Counted from the stretch's first letter, positions 8,870 to 19,800 are shown. The stretch is 64,000 nt of DNA from Pelagibacteraceae bacterium (GCA_022763425.1 JALEGD010000001.1:820572-884571); one strand, 5' to 3'. Program-made: numbers and translations. Notes: generated by a model from the letters alone, not told the origin.

Positions 8870-9831
8870 TTTTTATACCTTTTAATAAATTTTCTCATTG
8901 AAATAGCAGGAAACCCAATAATTTTAGAATTGTCTGGAAAATTATCTAGCACTCCTGAATGTCCACCGATATGTACATTATCTCCAATTTGCAAATGACC
9001 TGATATTCCAGCTTGTCCGCCAATCATGCACCCATTTCCCAATGAAGTACTTCCAGCAATACCTACTTGTCCTGCAATCATGCAGTTAGAACCTATTTTA
9101 ACATTATGAGCAATATGTACATTGTTATCTATCATAGTATTATTACCAATCACTGTATTGGAAAATGATCCTCTATCAATTGAGCAATTTGAACCTATAT
9201 ATACATTTCTACAAATTTTAACATATCCTATATGAGGTATAAAATTTAAACTTTTTTCAATTAATTTAAAACCAAAACCAATTTTACCTATTACAGTCCC
9301 ATCATTAATTGTAACATTATCCTCTAGGATAGCATTTGAAATTACACAATTAGAACCAATTTTAACGTTTGAACCTATTATAACATTTTTTTTAATAGTA
9401 GAATTTATACCTATTTCGAAATTTTTACCTATTTTAACAGAACTATCTATAAAAGTTCCCTGTTTATTTAAATGTTTATATTTTTTATATTGTTTAAAAT
9501 TAAAAATATCTTTGGTTGCATCAGGATAAAATTTTTTTGAAATTAATATAAAATCAAGCAGTGGATTAGATGATATTATTGGTGCAGTTTTTGTTTCATC
9601 TAAATATTTGACATGATTTTCTTTTATAAAACAAAATGATGCTCGTGTATTTTTTAAATCTTGAATATATTTAATATTATCAAAAAAAGTAATATCGTTT
9701 TTTTTTGCGGTTTTTAAAATTGATATATTTTTAACTTTGCATTTTTTTCTTTTTATATCTTTCTTTGAATATAACGTATCTTTTAATAAAAAATTAATAT
9801 CAAAAGGTCCCTTATTTTTAAAAAAAGACAT
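8866..9831 (-). CDS. lpxD: UDP-3-O-acylglucosamine N-acyltransferase LpxD
   Basis: Adds the N-linked hydroxyacyl chain to UDP-3-O-acylglucosamine, the third step of lipid A synthesis. An N-terminal uridine-binding domain (about residues 1-95) precedes hexapeptide left-handed helix repeats. The signature SIDRGSF is followed by NNVHIAHNVKIGSNCMIAG containing the catalytic His. At 321 aa it is slightly shorter than E. coli LpxD. It follows bamA by 11 bp; the periplasmic chaperone gene skp/ompH normally between bamA and lpxD is missing. Confidence 0.95.
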   Translation of the reverse strand: MSFFKNKGPFDINFLLKDTLYSKKDIKRKKCKVKNISILKTAKKNDITFFDNIKYIQDLKNTRASFCFIKENHVKYLDETKTAPIISSNPLLDFILISKKFYPDATKDIFNFKQYKKYKHLNKQGTFIDSSVKIGKNFEIGINSTIKKNVIIGSNVKIGSNCVISNAILEDNVTINDGTVIGKIGFGFKLIEKSLNFIPHIGYVKICRNVYIGSNCSIDRGSFSNTVIGNNTMIDNNVHIAHNVKIGSNCMIAGQVGIAGSTSLGNGCMIGGQAGISGHLQIGDNVHIGGHSGVLDNFPDNSKIIGFPAISMRKFIKRYKK

Positions 9832-9842
9832 GAATTTAAATA

Positions 9843-12074
9843 TTAAAATGAACTTCCTAATTGAAAATTAAAACTTTCCTCTAAATCCCCAGGTGCCTTA
9901 CTAATTGTTTCAGCAAATGTAAAACTTAAGGGACCTAACGGTGAAATCCAGTCCAAAGATAAACCAAATGAAGATCTGATCTTGTCACTATCTTTGCTAC
10001 TATCATAATCAACCCCCCATACATTTCCAGCATCTAAAAAAATTATAGTATTTGTATTCCATTTTTCTGGAGTAAAATTCGGCAATGTTGAGGATATACT
10101 TGAATATGATGAATAGTTTCCCCCTATATGATCTTTTCCATCTTTTGGACCAATACCTTGACTTTCAAAGCCTCTCAAATATTTACTAGATAAAAACTTT
10201 CTATCACTAAGCTTTATATCTTTGTCATTAATAGAATTAATTGTGTTAATTCCTCCTTTTGCATTCAAAATAAAATCTTTTGTTAATGGATAATAATATG
10301 TGCCAGATAAATAATTGCTAATGTAGGGTATATCACTTCCTGGAATTCCTAAGGTTTGTCCAATTCCAATTTTATAACCTGAAGATGGTGAAAAAGTTCG
10401 ATTTCTTTTATCGGTATAAATACCGTAATTTGCTTTGTAAGTCATGTAAGTACCCTCTCTGGATTTATATAAATCTGATGCAGATGTACTCGTGTTAATT
10501 TTATCTCTATCAAAACCAATTCCAAGATTTAATCCTATATCATCATATATATCGTAACCTATACTGACGCCATTTCCTGCTACTGTACTTTCATAACCAG
10601 CATTTTCATAATCGGTTCTCCTTACATAGAAATCGTAACCTAATGTATTTCCAGTGTTGTTAAAGTCAGGTACAGAAAAGTTGGCTATACCACTTACTTT
10701 TTCAGTACCAAGTGACAAGTTAACTTTAGAATTAATTCCTTTACCAAATAAATTTTTTTCCTCTAAACCTGTAGATATATTGCTGCTATCTGTGCCAACT
10801 CCAACTCCAGCACTGATTGAACCAGTGGGTTGTTCTTTTACATTTATATTCAAGTCAATTAAATTTTCACTTTTTGACTCTTTTTTAGTATTAATATCTT
10901 CAAATATTCTAGTTGATTTTAATTTGTCTATAGATTTATTTAATTTGAATTCTGTAAAACTATCTCCTTCAGCAAATAATAAATTTCTTCTAATAACTTC
11001 TTCTTCTGTTATTGTATTCCCAGTTACGTTTATGTTATTTATATAAAGGTCTTTTGTTTTGTAAAAATTCAAAACTATATCAATATTTTTTCCGTTTTTT
11101 ATTGTATCTAAATTAAAGTTTGTGAATTCTAATTTTTGAGAATTTATCAAATTATAAATCTTGTCATTAGCTTTTTGTAATTTTTTTCTTGAAAAGGTGC
11201 CTTTAATTACATTTTTTAATATTTCATTTACATTATTTCTAAATTCATTTGATAACAATTTTTGATTATCTTGAATTTTTGAAGACACAAAATTGTATTT
11301 AGAACCTAAATTTATTGAAAAAGTTAAATCAACAAGATTTTGTGATATAAGATCAACATTTGAACTTGTAATTTGAACATCATAGTAACCCTCATTTAAG
11401 AAAAAATTCTTTAATAAAAAAATATCATAATCTAAACGTTTTTGAATAAAATTAGACGAAGTTGAAAATAATTTCCACCACCCATATTCTGATGAAGAAA
11501 TCACATCAAGTAATAAAGATTTAGAATATTTTTGATCAACAATAAAATAAATTCTATTTATTTTTAACTTTTGACCTCTATTAATATCCAGGACTAAATT
11601 TAATGTATTGTTAGATTGTAATGAAATTCTAGGATTTATTTCCACATTATTATAACCGGACTCTGCATATGTTTCCTTAATGAAATTTATATCTTTATTT
11701 AATGATTGATTAGAAAAAATTTTATTAGATCCCAAGATCAGATTATCATAGAATAATTCTCTTCTTTCTTTATTTATAACTCCATTAATATAAAAAAAAT
11801 CAATTAAAGGATTTTCTAAAACACTAATTTTTAAAGTTTCGTTATCTGTATTGATTTTTAAATTTTTAAAAAAATTAGTTTCAAAAAGTTTTTTTTGAAA
11901 ATTATTTATATCATCTAAATCATATTCTTTGTTCGTTTTAAAATCTATGATATCAATTATTGTATTATTGGAAATTCTTTTATTGCCGACTATTTCTATT
12001 TTTTTAAATTCGATAGCATAAACATCGGTAGAAATAATAAATATTAAAAGTATAATTTTGATAAAAGATTTCAT
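9843..12074 (-). CDS. bamA: Outer membrane protein assembly factor BamA
   Basis: Central Omp85 subunit of the BAM machine that folds beta-barrel proteins into the outer membrane, including the autotransporter near the end of this window. A signal peptide (about residues 1-20) precedes tandem POTRA domains, the first beginning FKKIEIVGNKRIS and the last NINVTGNTITEEEVIRR. A C-terminal 16-strand barrel follows from about residue 410. The conserved lid-loop motif is the YLRGF element, and the chain ends in a beta-signal (FNFQLGSSF). The 743 aa length is typical. The start overlaps the dxr stop by 4 bp; rseP, usually between dxr and bamA, is absent. Confidence 0.95.
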   Translation of the reverse strand: MKSFIKIILLIFIISTDVYAIEFKKIEIVGNKRISNNTIIDIIDFKTNKEYDLDDINNFQKKLFETNFFKNLKINTDNETLKISVLENPLIDFFYINGVINKERRELFYDNLILGSNKIFSNQSLNKDINFIKETYAESGYNNVEINPRISLQSNNTLNLVLDINRGQKLKINRIYFIVDQKYSKSLLLDVISSSEYGWWKLFSTSSNFIQKRLDYDIFLLKNFFLNEGYYDVQITSSNVDLISQNLVDLTFSINLGSKYNFVSSKIQDNQKLLSNEFRNNVNEILKNVIKGTFSRKKLQKANDKIYNLINSQKLEFTNFNLDTIKNGKNIDIVLNFYKTKDLYINNINVTGNTITEEEVIRRNLLFAEGDSFTEFKLNKSIDKLKSTRIFEDINTKKESKSENLIDLNINVKEQPTGSISAGVGVGTDSSNISTGLEEKNLFGKGINSKVNLSLGTEKVSGIANFSVPDFNNTGNTLGYDFYVRRTDYENAGYESTVAGNGVSIGYDIYDDIGLNLGIGFDRDKINTSTSASDLYKSREGTYMTYKANYGIYTDKRNRTFSPSSGYKIGIGQTLGIPGSDIPYISNYLSGTYYYPLTKDFILNAKGGINTINSINDKDIKLSDRKFLSSKYLRGFESQGIGPKDGKDHIGGNYSSYSSISSTLPNFTPEKWNTNTIIFLDAGNVWGVDYDSSKDSDKIRSSFGLSLDWISPLGPLSFTFAETISKAPGDLEESFNFQLGSSF

Positions 12075-13180
12075 AATTTATAGTTTTTTGCAAAATTCAA
12101 AATAGATTTAATGTCTTTTATGCTATTTATTTTAATTTTTGATTTTGCAATAATTGTTTTTTTATTAAATAATTTTACTAAATTTGCAACTATATCTCCA
12201 TACATTATCTTCTTAGCTAAGTATAAATCGACTAATCTTTCATTAAAAACAGTAAAAATAATCATGCCAGAATTGGAGTATTTCTTTAATATTTTATGAC
12301 CAAGATGCACTAGTGGGAATTTATTGTTTTTAGGTTTTGAAAAATTTAAAGATATATTATCTAAATTTTTATTTTCATTAAATTGAATTTTTAATGAGTT
12401 TGAAATTGCAATCTCCATCTTTGGATAATGGACTATTGGAAAAAAAATATTATTTTCTAACTGAATAATAGCATGCACCATAGATTTTCTTTCAACTAAA
12501 ATGTCAATTTTCTCAGGAGGCAAATTAAATAATATTTTTGCTTCAAACATTTCTAAAACTTTATTCGAAAAGTTAGAAGAATTTACAGAAATTGTTTTTC
12601 CCATAGACCAAACAGGATGTTTAATTACATTTTTTATTTTTTCATTATATTTTATTTGCTTTTCATAAAATGGTCCTCCAGAAGCAATTAGATATATTTT
12701 TTTAATAATTTCTTTTTTTTGTAAAAAATTATTCATAAAAAAATCTATACAATGATGCTCTGAATCAATTGGAATAATTTTACAATTATTTTTTTTTGCT
12801 AAATTTAAAAAAATATCACCACCGCAAATAATTGTTTCTTTATTAGCAATAAGAAGTTTTTTTGAAATTTTTAATAATTTTATATTTAAATCTAAAGCAT
12901 CATATCCAGAAGCTCCAGATATTACATAATCAATTTTATTACTATTATTAAAAATATTTTTTACTTTAATTAATTTTCTAGATTTAATCTTTTTATAAAA
13001 TTTTTCATTTGTTAAAAATATATTTTTAGGATTATATTTTTTTGATTGTGCAATTAATTTTTTATAATTTCTGTGGGCAGATAAAAATATTAATTTAAAT
13101 TTTTTTTTATTTTTTGAAATAACTTTTAACGATGTCTCACCTATGGATCCAGTCGAGCCTACAATAGCTATAGTTTTCAT
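12071..13180 (-). CDS. dxr: 1-deoxy-D-xylulose 5-phosphate reductoisomerase
   Basis: NADPH-dependent enzyme that makes MEP, the committed step of the non-mevalonate isoprenoid pathway. It opens with a Rossmann loop GSTGSIGETSLKVI; LLIANKETIICGG, PIDSEHHCI and the SMVHAIIQL segment are family motifs. The 369 aa length is slightly short. Its product feeds undecaprenyl diphosphate made by UppS two genes upstream in transcription order. It is separated from cdsA by 4 bp. Confidence 0.95.
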   Translation of the reverse strand: MKTIAIVGSTGSIGETSLKVISKNKKKFKLIFLSAHRNYKKLIAQSKKYNPKNIFLTNEKFYKKIKSRKLIKVKNIFNNSNKIDYVISGASGYDALDLNIKLLKISKKLLIANKETIICGGDIFLNLAKKNNCKIIPIDSEHHCIDFFMNNFLQKKEIIKKIYLIASGGPFYEKQIKYNEKIKNVIKHPVWSMGKTISVNSSNFSNKVLEMFEAKILFNLPPEKIDILVERKSMVHAIIQLENNIFFPIVHYPKMEIAISNSLKIQFNENKNLDNISLNFSKPKNNKFPLVHLGHKILKKYSNSGMIIFTVFNERLVDLYLAKKIMYGDIVANLVKLFNKKTIIAKSKIKINSIKDIKSILNFAKNYKL

Positions 13181-13184
13181 AAAT

Positions 13185-13802
13185 TTAATTAAATAAATAA
13201 TAAATAATTGTTAATACTATCATACCGTCAATTCGGTCAAATAAACCACCGTGGCCAGGAATAAAGTTTGAGAAATCTTTAATATTACTTTCTCTTTTAA
13301 AATAAGAAAAGAGCAAATCTCCTAATATCACCAGAATTGATGCTATTAAAATAAATGTAAAATTTAAAATTATTGATGCAAAAAATTTCAAATTTGCAAA
13401 ATTAATATAAAAAAAACTAGTAAATGATAATATTATACTACCAATAAAGCCAGCATATGTTTTATTTGGACTTATAAAATTTATTTTTTTTTTACCAAAA
13501 AATTTACCAAAAATATAACCACCCGTATCTGATAACCATGTTATTATTATAATTAAAAATAAATGACTATCTCCATTGGGTAAACTTCTTAACTGATAAC
13601 AAGAATATAAAAATAAAATGAATATTAAAAAAATTAATAACGAAACTTTTTTATTTTTAACCATTAAAATTTCAAAAAGACCTAATATTAAAAGAAAAAT
13701 TAAAAATAGATTAAAATAATTTCCACCAAAATATATTATTAATATAATTAACGGTCCAATAATTAATGCAGACAAGAATCTTAATAGAAAATTATTTGTC
13801 AT
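13185..13802 (-). CDS. cdsA: Phosphatidate cytidylyltransferase (CDP-diglyceride synthase)
   Basis: Integral membrane enzyme making CDP-diacylglycerol from phosphatidate and CTP for phospholipid synthesis. The CDS signature is at the C-terminus: SYFKRESNIKDFSNFIPG followed by HGGLFDRIDG. ITWLSDTGGYIFGKFFGKKK is an upstream conserved block. About six hydrophobic segments are visible. At 205 aa it is clearly shorter than E. coli CdsA (about 285 aa), having lost N-terminal helices, but it keeps the catalytic part. It overlaps uppS by 4 bp. Confidence 0.93.
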   Translation of the reverse strand: MTNNFLLRFLSALIIGPLIILIIYFGGNYFNLFLIFLLILGLFEILMVKNKKVSLLIFLIFILFLYSCYQLRSLPNGDSHLFLIIIITWLSDTGGYIFGKFFGKKKINFISPNKTYAGFIGSIILSFTSFFYINFANLKFFASIILNFTFILIASILVILGDLLFSYFKRESNIKDFSNFIPGHGGLFDRIDGMIVLTIIYYLFN

Positions 13803-14479
13803 GATCCGAAATTTCTTTTGGTTTTTTTAAATTTATTAATTATTTTTTTTAAGTCAGATATATTAAAATCCGGCCATAATTTTTTTAAAAAGAAAATTTC
13901 TGAATAAGAAGATTGCCACAACAGAAAGTCACTTAATCTATTGTAACCGCCTGTTCTAATAATAAAGTCAGGATTCCCACTTTTAAATGTGTATAAATAT
14001 TTTTCAAAATTAATTTCATTAATTTTTTTTTTATTTTTAATCATTTTTTTAAATGAATTTATAATCTCTTTTTTTGAACTATAATTAAAAGCTAAATTAA
14101 TTGTTAATTTTTTATTTTTAAGATCAGTTTTGTTTTCGTATTTCTTTATTAGCGTGATAGTTTTTTTTGGTATTTTTTTTTTTTCACCGATAAAATTAAT
14201 TTTAATTTTATTTTTTATAAATTTTTTTATATTTTGATAAAAATATTTTTCTAAAAGTAAAAATAAATTATATATTTCTTTTTTATTTCTTTTTTTTAGG
14301 TTATCGCTTGATAAAATAAATAAAGTTAAGTGAGATAACCCTATTTTTAAACAATAATTTACAATGCTTTGAACATTTTTAATTCCATGTTCATGGCCTA
14401 ATAATCTATTATTAAAATTTTTTAAGCCCCATCTTCCATTACCATCCATTATGATGGCAATATGATTAGGTGATTTCAT
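13799..14479 (-). CDS. uppS: Di-trans,poly-cis-undecaprenyl diphosphate synthase
   Basis: cis-prenyltransferase producing the C55 lipid carrier for peptidoglycan and O-antigen. The N-terminal motif AIIMDGNGRWG contains the catalytic Asp. The C-terminal block DFIIRTGGYNRLSDFLLWQ is followed by SEIFFLKKLWPDF. The 226 aa length is normal. It overlaps frr and cdsA by 4 bp each. Lysine content is very high, reflecting the AT bias. Confidence 0.95.
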   Translation of the reverse strand: MKSPNHIAIIMDGNGRWGLKNFNNRLLGHEHGIKNVQSIVNYCLKIGLSHLTLFILSSDNLKKRNKKEIYNLFLLLEKYFYQNIKKFIKNKIKINFIGEKKKIPKKTITLIKKYENKTDLKNKKLTINLAFNYSSKKEIINSFKKMIKNKKKINEINFEKYLYTFKSGNPDFIIRTGGYNRLSDFLLWQSSYSEIFFLKKLWPDFNISDLKKIINKFKKTKRNFGS

Positions 14480-15036
14480 ATTTTAAGAATTTCTTCTTCT
14501 TTTTCTTTAATTTTTACTTCGACTTTTTTAACAAAATCATCAGTAATTTTTTGTAAGTCATTTGATAATTTTTTACTTTCATCTTCACTAATATTCTTAG
14601 TTTTTTCTTCTTGTTTTAAAAAATCCATTCCACTTCTTCTTATATTCCTGATAGAAACTTTAATTTTTTCAGATTGCTGACTAACAATTTTTGATAATTC
14701 TTTTCTTCTATCTTCATTTAATTTTGGAACTGGTATTCTTAGTAATTGACCATCGACAATAGGATTTAAATTTAAATCACTTTCCCTAATTGCTTTTTCA
14801 CAAAATTTGACATTATTTGCATCCCAAACTTGAATAGCCAAGGTTTGTGGGTCTGAAACACTTATTGTGGCAACCTGATTAATTGGCATGGATTGTCCAT
14901 AAACCTCAACTTTTATCAAATCTAACATGGAAGAGTGCGCTCTTCCAGTTCTTATGGTTGAAAGATCTTTATTTAAAGAAATAATTGAGTCTTCCATTTT
15001 TTTTTCGAAAGATTTTAATCTACTATCCGTAGTCAT
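14476..15036 (-). CDS. frr: Ribosome recycling factor
   Basis: Splits post-termination ribosomes together with EF-G. The 186 aa length and conserved segments DLSTIRTGRAHSSMLD, VYGQSMPINQVATISV and IRRSGMDFLKQEEK are diagnostic. It follows tsf with a 4-bp gap. In most alphaproteobacteria pyrH (UMP kinase) lies between tsf and frr; it is absent here. Confidence 0.97.
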   Translation of the reverse strand: MTTDSRLKSFEKKMEDSIISLNKDLSTIRTGRAHSSMLDLIKVEVYGQSMPINQVATISVSDPQTLAIQVWDANNVKFCEKAIRESDLNLNPIVDGQLLRIPVPKLNEDRRKELSKIVSQQSEKIKVSIRNIRRSGMDFLKQEEKTKNISEDESKKLSNDLQKITDDFVKKVEVKIKEKEEEILKI

Positions 15037-15040
15037 TTTT

Positions 15041-15943
15041 TTATTTTGCTAAAGATTTTACTTCCTCACTAAAATCAGTTTTTTTAATCTCAATACCTTC
15101 ACCTACTTTAAACTTATAATAGCTAATTATTTCAAAATTATCTGAATTATCTTTATTAAATTTATCAATAGCTTTTTTTACTGTTATGTCTTGATCAACA
15201 ACCCAGCTTTGTCCTAACAAAGTATTTTCTGATATAACTTTATTTAATTTTCCAGTCATAATTTTTTCGATTATCTCAGGTTTTTTTCCTTCTTTACTAA
15301 GCTGCTCTTCAATTATTTTTTTTTCACTTTCAAGAAAATTTTTATCTAAGTTCTTTTCATCTAATGCCATTGGTGACATTGCAGCTATATGCATACATAT
15401 ATTATTTGCAAAACTTTTTGATTCATCTTTATTTGATTTATATTTAACTGCAGATACAATTTTTCCTGTTAAATCACTCGATTTATTATGAATATAATAA
15501 CTGATTTTTTTTCCATCTTTATTAATATTTTCAAATCGCCTTAATTTAATGTTTTCTCCAATTTTTGAAATTAGATTAACAATAGACTCTTGAATGGTAG
15601 AATCATTTAATTTTTGATTTTGCAATTCATCTAAGCTATTTGCATTCAAACTAACTTCGGACACCTTGGAGCAAAATTCTATAAATTCATTATTCTTTGC
15701 AACAAAGTCAGTTTCGGTATTAATTTCTGTTAAAGTAAAATTATTTTGATTTTCACCAATAATGATTAATCCTTCAGCTGCATCTCTTGAGCTTTTTTTA
15801 GATGCTTTTAAAACACCTTTTTTCCTTAAATATTCTACTGATTTATCAATATCGTTATTATTTTCTTTAAGAGCGTTTTTGCAATCTTGCATACCTGCTC
15901 CTGTAACTTCTCTTAATTCTTTAACTTTCTCAAGCACTGACAT
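15041..15943 (-). CDS. tsf: Elongation factor Ts
   Basis: Guanine nucleotide exchange factor for EF-Tu. The N-terminal UBA-like region contains [19 protein letters not shown], followed by [13 protein letters not shown] and [23 protein letters not shown] and [16 protein letters not shown] are later conserved blocks. The 300 aa length is normal. Its start overlaps the rpsB stop by 14 bp, so it is probably translationally coupled to S2 and shares the structured leader. Confidence 0.97.
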   Translation of the reverse strand: MSVLEKVKELREVTGAGMQDCKNALKENNNDIDKSVEYLRKKGVLKASKKSSRDAAEGLIIIGENQNNFTLTEINTETDFVAKNNEFIEFCSKVSEVSLNANSLDELQNQKLNDSTIQESIVNLISKIGENIKLRRFENINKDGKKISYYIHNKSSDLTGKIVSAVKYKSNKDESKSFANNICMHIAAMSPMALDEKNLDKNFLESEKKIIEEQLSKEGKKPEIIEKIMTGKLNKVISENTLLGQSWVVDQDITVKKAIDKFNKDNSDNFEIISYYKFKVGEGIEIKKTDFSEEVKSLAK

Positions 15944-16718
15944 TTTTATCTTCCTTGTTTATTTCCTTTTTATTGCTCAATTTTTGATCTTTTGAATCTT
16001 CAATTGATTTTTCTTTTTTTTCAGAAACTTTGATATTTTTCTTTGCATCTAAAATAGTTTTTTTTATTAAATCACAATAAAGGTTAATTGATCTACGTGC
16101 ATCATCATTTCCTGGAATTGGAAAATCAATGTTATCCGGATCAGAATTGCTATCTAATACTCCGATGATAGGAATATGAAGTTTTTTAGCTTCCAAAATA
16201 GCTAATGACTCAATGTTTGTATCTATCACAAAAATCATATCTGGAAGTTTTTTCATCTCAGAAATTCCACCTAAAGATCTCTCTAATTTTTCTTTTTCAA
16301 GATTCATTTTGATTAACTCTTTTTTTGTAAAACCAGAATCTTCTTGTAATAAATTTTTTTTAAGAATTTTTAATCTTTTTATTGAATTACTAATTGTATT
16401 CCAATTGGTTAACATTCCTCCTAACCATCTAAAATTTACATAATAATTATCTGTTTCTTTTGCAACCTCAGCAATGAGTTCTGAAGCTTGTTTTTTGGTA
16501 GAAACAAATAATACTTTGCCGCCACTTGATACAGATTTGTGTAATTCTAATAGAGCAGTTTTTAAAAGCTCTAATGTTTTTGACAAATCAATGATGTGAA
16601 TAGAGTTTTTTTCTCCAAAAATATAAGGTTTCATTTTTGGATTCCATCTAAAAGTCTTATGACCTAAATGTACACCTGCCTCTAACAGGTCTTTTACTGT
16701 TACTTCTGGTAAGTTCAT
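15930..16718 (-). CDS. rpsB: 30S ribosomal protein S2
   Basis: Small-subunit protein S2. The chosen start is the ATG at 16718 ([20 protein letters not shown]), preceded by a good Shine-Dalgarno (GGAAAGGAT). The frame stays open to 16775, but the extra 19 codons lie in the structured leader and look non-coding. Conserved blocks include [36 protein letters not shown] and [21 protein letters not shown] lysine-rich C-terminal tail of about 35 residues is added. First gene of the rpsB-tsf-frr envelope/translation operon. Confidence 0.95.
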   Translation of the reverse strand: MNLPEVTVKDLLEAGVHLGHKTFRWNPKMKPYIFGEKNSIHIIDLSKTLELLKTALLELHKSVSSGGKVLFVSTKKQASELIAEVAKETDNYYVNFRWLGGMLTNWNTISNSIKRLKILKKNLLQEDSGFTKKELIKMNLEKEKLERSLGGISEMKKLPDMIFVIDTNIESLAILEAKKLHIPIIGVLDSNSDPDNIDFPIPGNDDARRSINLYCDLIKKTILDAKKNIKVSEKKEKSIEDSKDQKLSNKKEINKEDKNVSA

Positions 16719-16808
16719 TTTATCCTTTCCGGTTAATCCTCCAGAGAAGCTACTGCATATGCAGACCGGGGGCATAAAGCCACTTTCTCTGTGCGTTTTT
16801 TATGTGGC
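16719..16808 (-). ncRNA. Structured rpsB mRNA leader (probable S2 autoregulatory RNA)
   Basis: This stretch is visibly richer in G+C than its surroundings and full of self-complementarity. Read on the minus strand, CAGAGAA (16791-16785) pairs with TTCTCTG (16748-16742) and encloses a perfect CTGCATATGCAG hairpin (16764-16753). CCGGT (16769-16765) can pair with ACCGG (16733-16729), which touches the Shine-Dalgarno, giving a pseudoknot or an alternative fold. Conserved structured leaders before S2 were described in Candidatus Pelagibacter ubique (Meyer et al. 2009). Possible promoter elements are TTGTAA (16835-16830) and TATAAG (16813-16808). The exact 5' end is not determined. Confidence 0.7.
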
Positions 16809-16846
16809 TTATATAACTGAATGCTAAAATTACAACTGAAAATTTA

Positions 16847-19800
16847 TTAAAAAATTGCCTTTATTTGGTAATTTTCTAGGAACTCAATATCAGATGGCCT
16901 AACATTTGATTTATGGTGAAGTTTAAAAGAATACTCTTTAGAATTTTTATCCTTATAAATAATATTTACATTTGAAGAACCTTTCTCATTCAATCTACTT
17001 TTAATAACATTTAAAGACTTGATATTATCAATTTTAAAACTTACTTGATCAATTGTTTGATTTTTTAAATCATCTATAAAAAATATATTTTCTAAATTAA
17101 TTCTTTCAATATTATCTTTATTGGTCTCCTTCTTAACTTTTGCTAAAAAAGAATTGCCGACAACAAGATTGTGTCTATTTTCTACTAATTTTTCTGAAAA
17201 TATGAAAAGCTCATACATTGAACTGAGATCAACTAATTTAATAATTGCATAAGGATTTCCTTTCGCAGTTTTTTTTTCTTGAATTGAAATTAATGTTCCA
17301 GCAATCATTACATCTTTAATAGCATTGCTATTTTTTAATTCTTGATATGAGTATACGTTATATTTTTTTAATACTTGAAGGTTTGATTTTAACGGATGTT
17401 CTCCAACAAAAAAACCAATTGACTCAAATTCTTTTTTTATTTTTTCATTTTTGTCCCAATCTAATACGTTAAACTCTTTTATATTAGTTTGATCATTCTC
17501 TATTTCATTTGAAAATAATTGATCTTGTTCGTTTTCGCTAACTTTATCAGAGGATTTTGATTGTTTTATATATTCTGGAACATTCTCAAAAAGTTTTTTT
17601 CTATTATTGTCTAAAATATCTAACGAACCAGACTTGATTAACCCTTCTAGTTGTAACTTATTTAAGTTTTTGCTTTCTACTCTGCTTAAAAATTCAGAAA
17701 TTGAATTAAATTTTCCATTTTTCTCTCTCTCACCCACAATTTTTGAAATAGCGTCATAACCAACAGCTTTTATTGCCGATAATGCGTAATAAATAGTTTT
17801 ATCACGAGGTAAAAATTCTGCATATGAAAAGTTAATATTTGGTGGCTTTATATCAATTTTTAATCTTTTTAATTCTTCATAAAATAAATTTAATTTATCA
17901 GTATTTGATAGCTCTGTATTCATGGAAGCGCAAAAAAAATATATTGGATAATGGGTTTTAAGGTATGCTGTTTGAAAAGCGATTAATGCATATGCGGCAG
18001 CATGACTTTTGTTAAAACCATATTGTGCAAACTTTTCTACTAATTGAAAAATGTAAATAACCTGATCTCTTGAAATACCATTTTTAACAGCCCCATCTAT
18101 AAAATCTTTTTTTTGACGCTCCATTTCTGCTGATTTTTTCTTACCCATAGCTTTTCTTAAAATATCTGCTTTACTTGCACTAAAACTTGATAACGCTTGA
18201 GCAATTTGCATTACTTGCTCTTGATAAATTATTACCCCATATGTTTCCTTTAAAATATTTTCTAATTTTGGATGTATGTAATCAACTTCCTCTTTTTCAT
18301 GTTTTCTAGAAATATAAGTTGGAATATTTTGCATTGGGCCAGGTCTATACAATGCTACCAATGCTATAATATCTTCAAATTGGTTTGGTTTTAATTGCTT
18401 TAAAACCTCCCTCATACCGGAGCTTTCAAGTTGAAATATACCCATAGTTTCTCCAGAACTAAGGAGTTCAAAAGTTTTTTGATCTGCTAAATTGATTTTA
18501 CTTATATCAAAATCAGGTTTGTCTTTTTGAATAAACTCGATAGTTTTTTTTATTACTGTTAAAGTTTTTAAACCGAGAAAATCAAATTTAACTAAACCAG
18601 CGTCCTCCGATGATTTCATATCAAATTGAGTAACAGGAATTGGCAAGGTTGAAGATAAATCTTTGTAAAGAGGAACTAATTCATCTAAATTTCTATCACC
18701 AATAACAACTCCCGCTGCATGTGTAGCTACGTTTCTATATAATCCCTCAAGTTTCAAAGCATAATTAATTAATTTTTTTATTACTGGATCATTTTTCTCA
18801 GCTTCTTGTAATCTTGGTTCTATTGCAATTGACTCCGCTAAAGATAATGGTCTCGACGGATCAAATGGTATCATTTTGCAAAGCTGATCTACTCTTCCAT
18901 AAGGTAAGCCTAATACTCTACCAATATCTCGTAATGCCATTCTAGCTTGAAGTTTTCCAAAAGTGATGATTTGTGCAACTTTATTAGGGTATTTGTCTTT
19001 AACATAATTGATAACTTCATCACGACCTTCTTGACAAAAATCTATATCAAAGTCTGGCATTGATATTCTGTCTGGGTTTAAGAAACGCTCAAATATCAAA
19101 CCAAACCTGATAGGGTCTAAATCAGTAATAGACAGACACCAGGCAACAAGTGATCCAGCGCCCGATCCTCTCCCCGGCCCAACAGGAATATTGTTTGATT
19201 TAGCCCAATTTATGTAATCAGATACAATTAAAAAATATCCAGAAAATTTCATTTTTGAAATTACTGAAACTTCATAATTTAATCTATCATAATAATTTTT
19301 TTTAATTTCATCTCTATTAACAGTTACATCAAGCCTTGGATAAACGTACTTATCTAGTCTTTCTCCTAAACCTTTTTCTGCTTTATCTTTTAATATTTGA
19401 TTAGTATCTTTGCCATTTTCAGAAAATGATGGGAGCAATGGATTACTTTTTTTTGGAAAATAATTAAACCTGTATTTAAAGTTTTTATTATTTTCGAGGG
19501 CATCAGGCAAATCAGCAAAAAGAATTTCAAATTCATTTGTTTTTTTAAAATAATGCTGATTAGAATATTTTAATCTGTTTTTTTCATTAACATAATTTTT
19601 TTCACCAACACAAATAAAAGCATCATGGGCATTGTACGAATCTTGTTCCAGATAAAATACTTCATTGGTTGCAATTAAAGGTATGCTTGTATCAGATGAT
19701 ATTTTAATTAACTTCTTTTCGAGCTGTTTTTCATGAGGCTCATTATGTCTCTGAATTTCAATATAAATATTATCAGTAAAAATATCTTTAAGTTTTTTTA

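Noticed and set aside
16719-16775. N-terminal extension of rpsB (start at 16775)
   Set aside because: The 19 added codons lie in the paired leader RNA, include several Cys atypical of S2, and the internal ATG has the good Shine-Dalgarno and the conserved S2 beginning.
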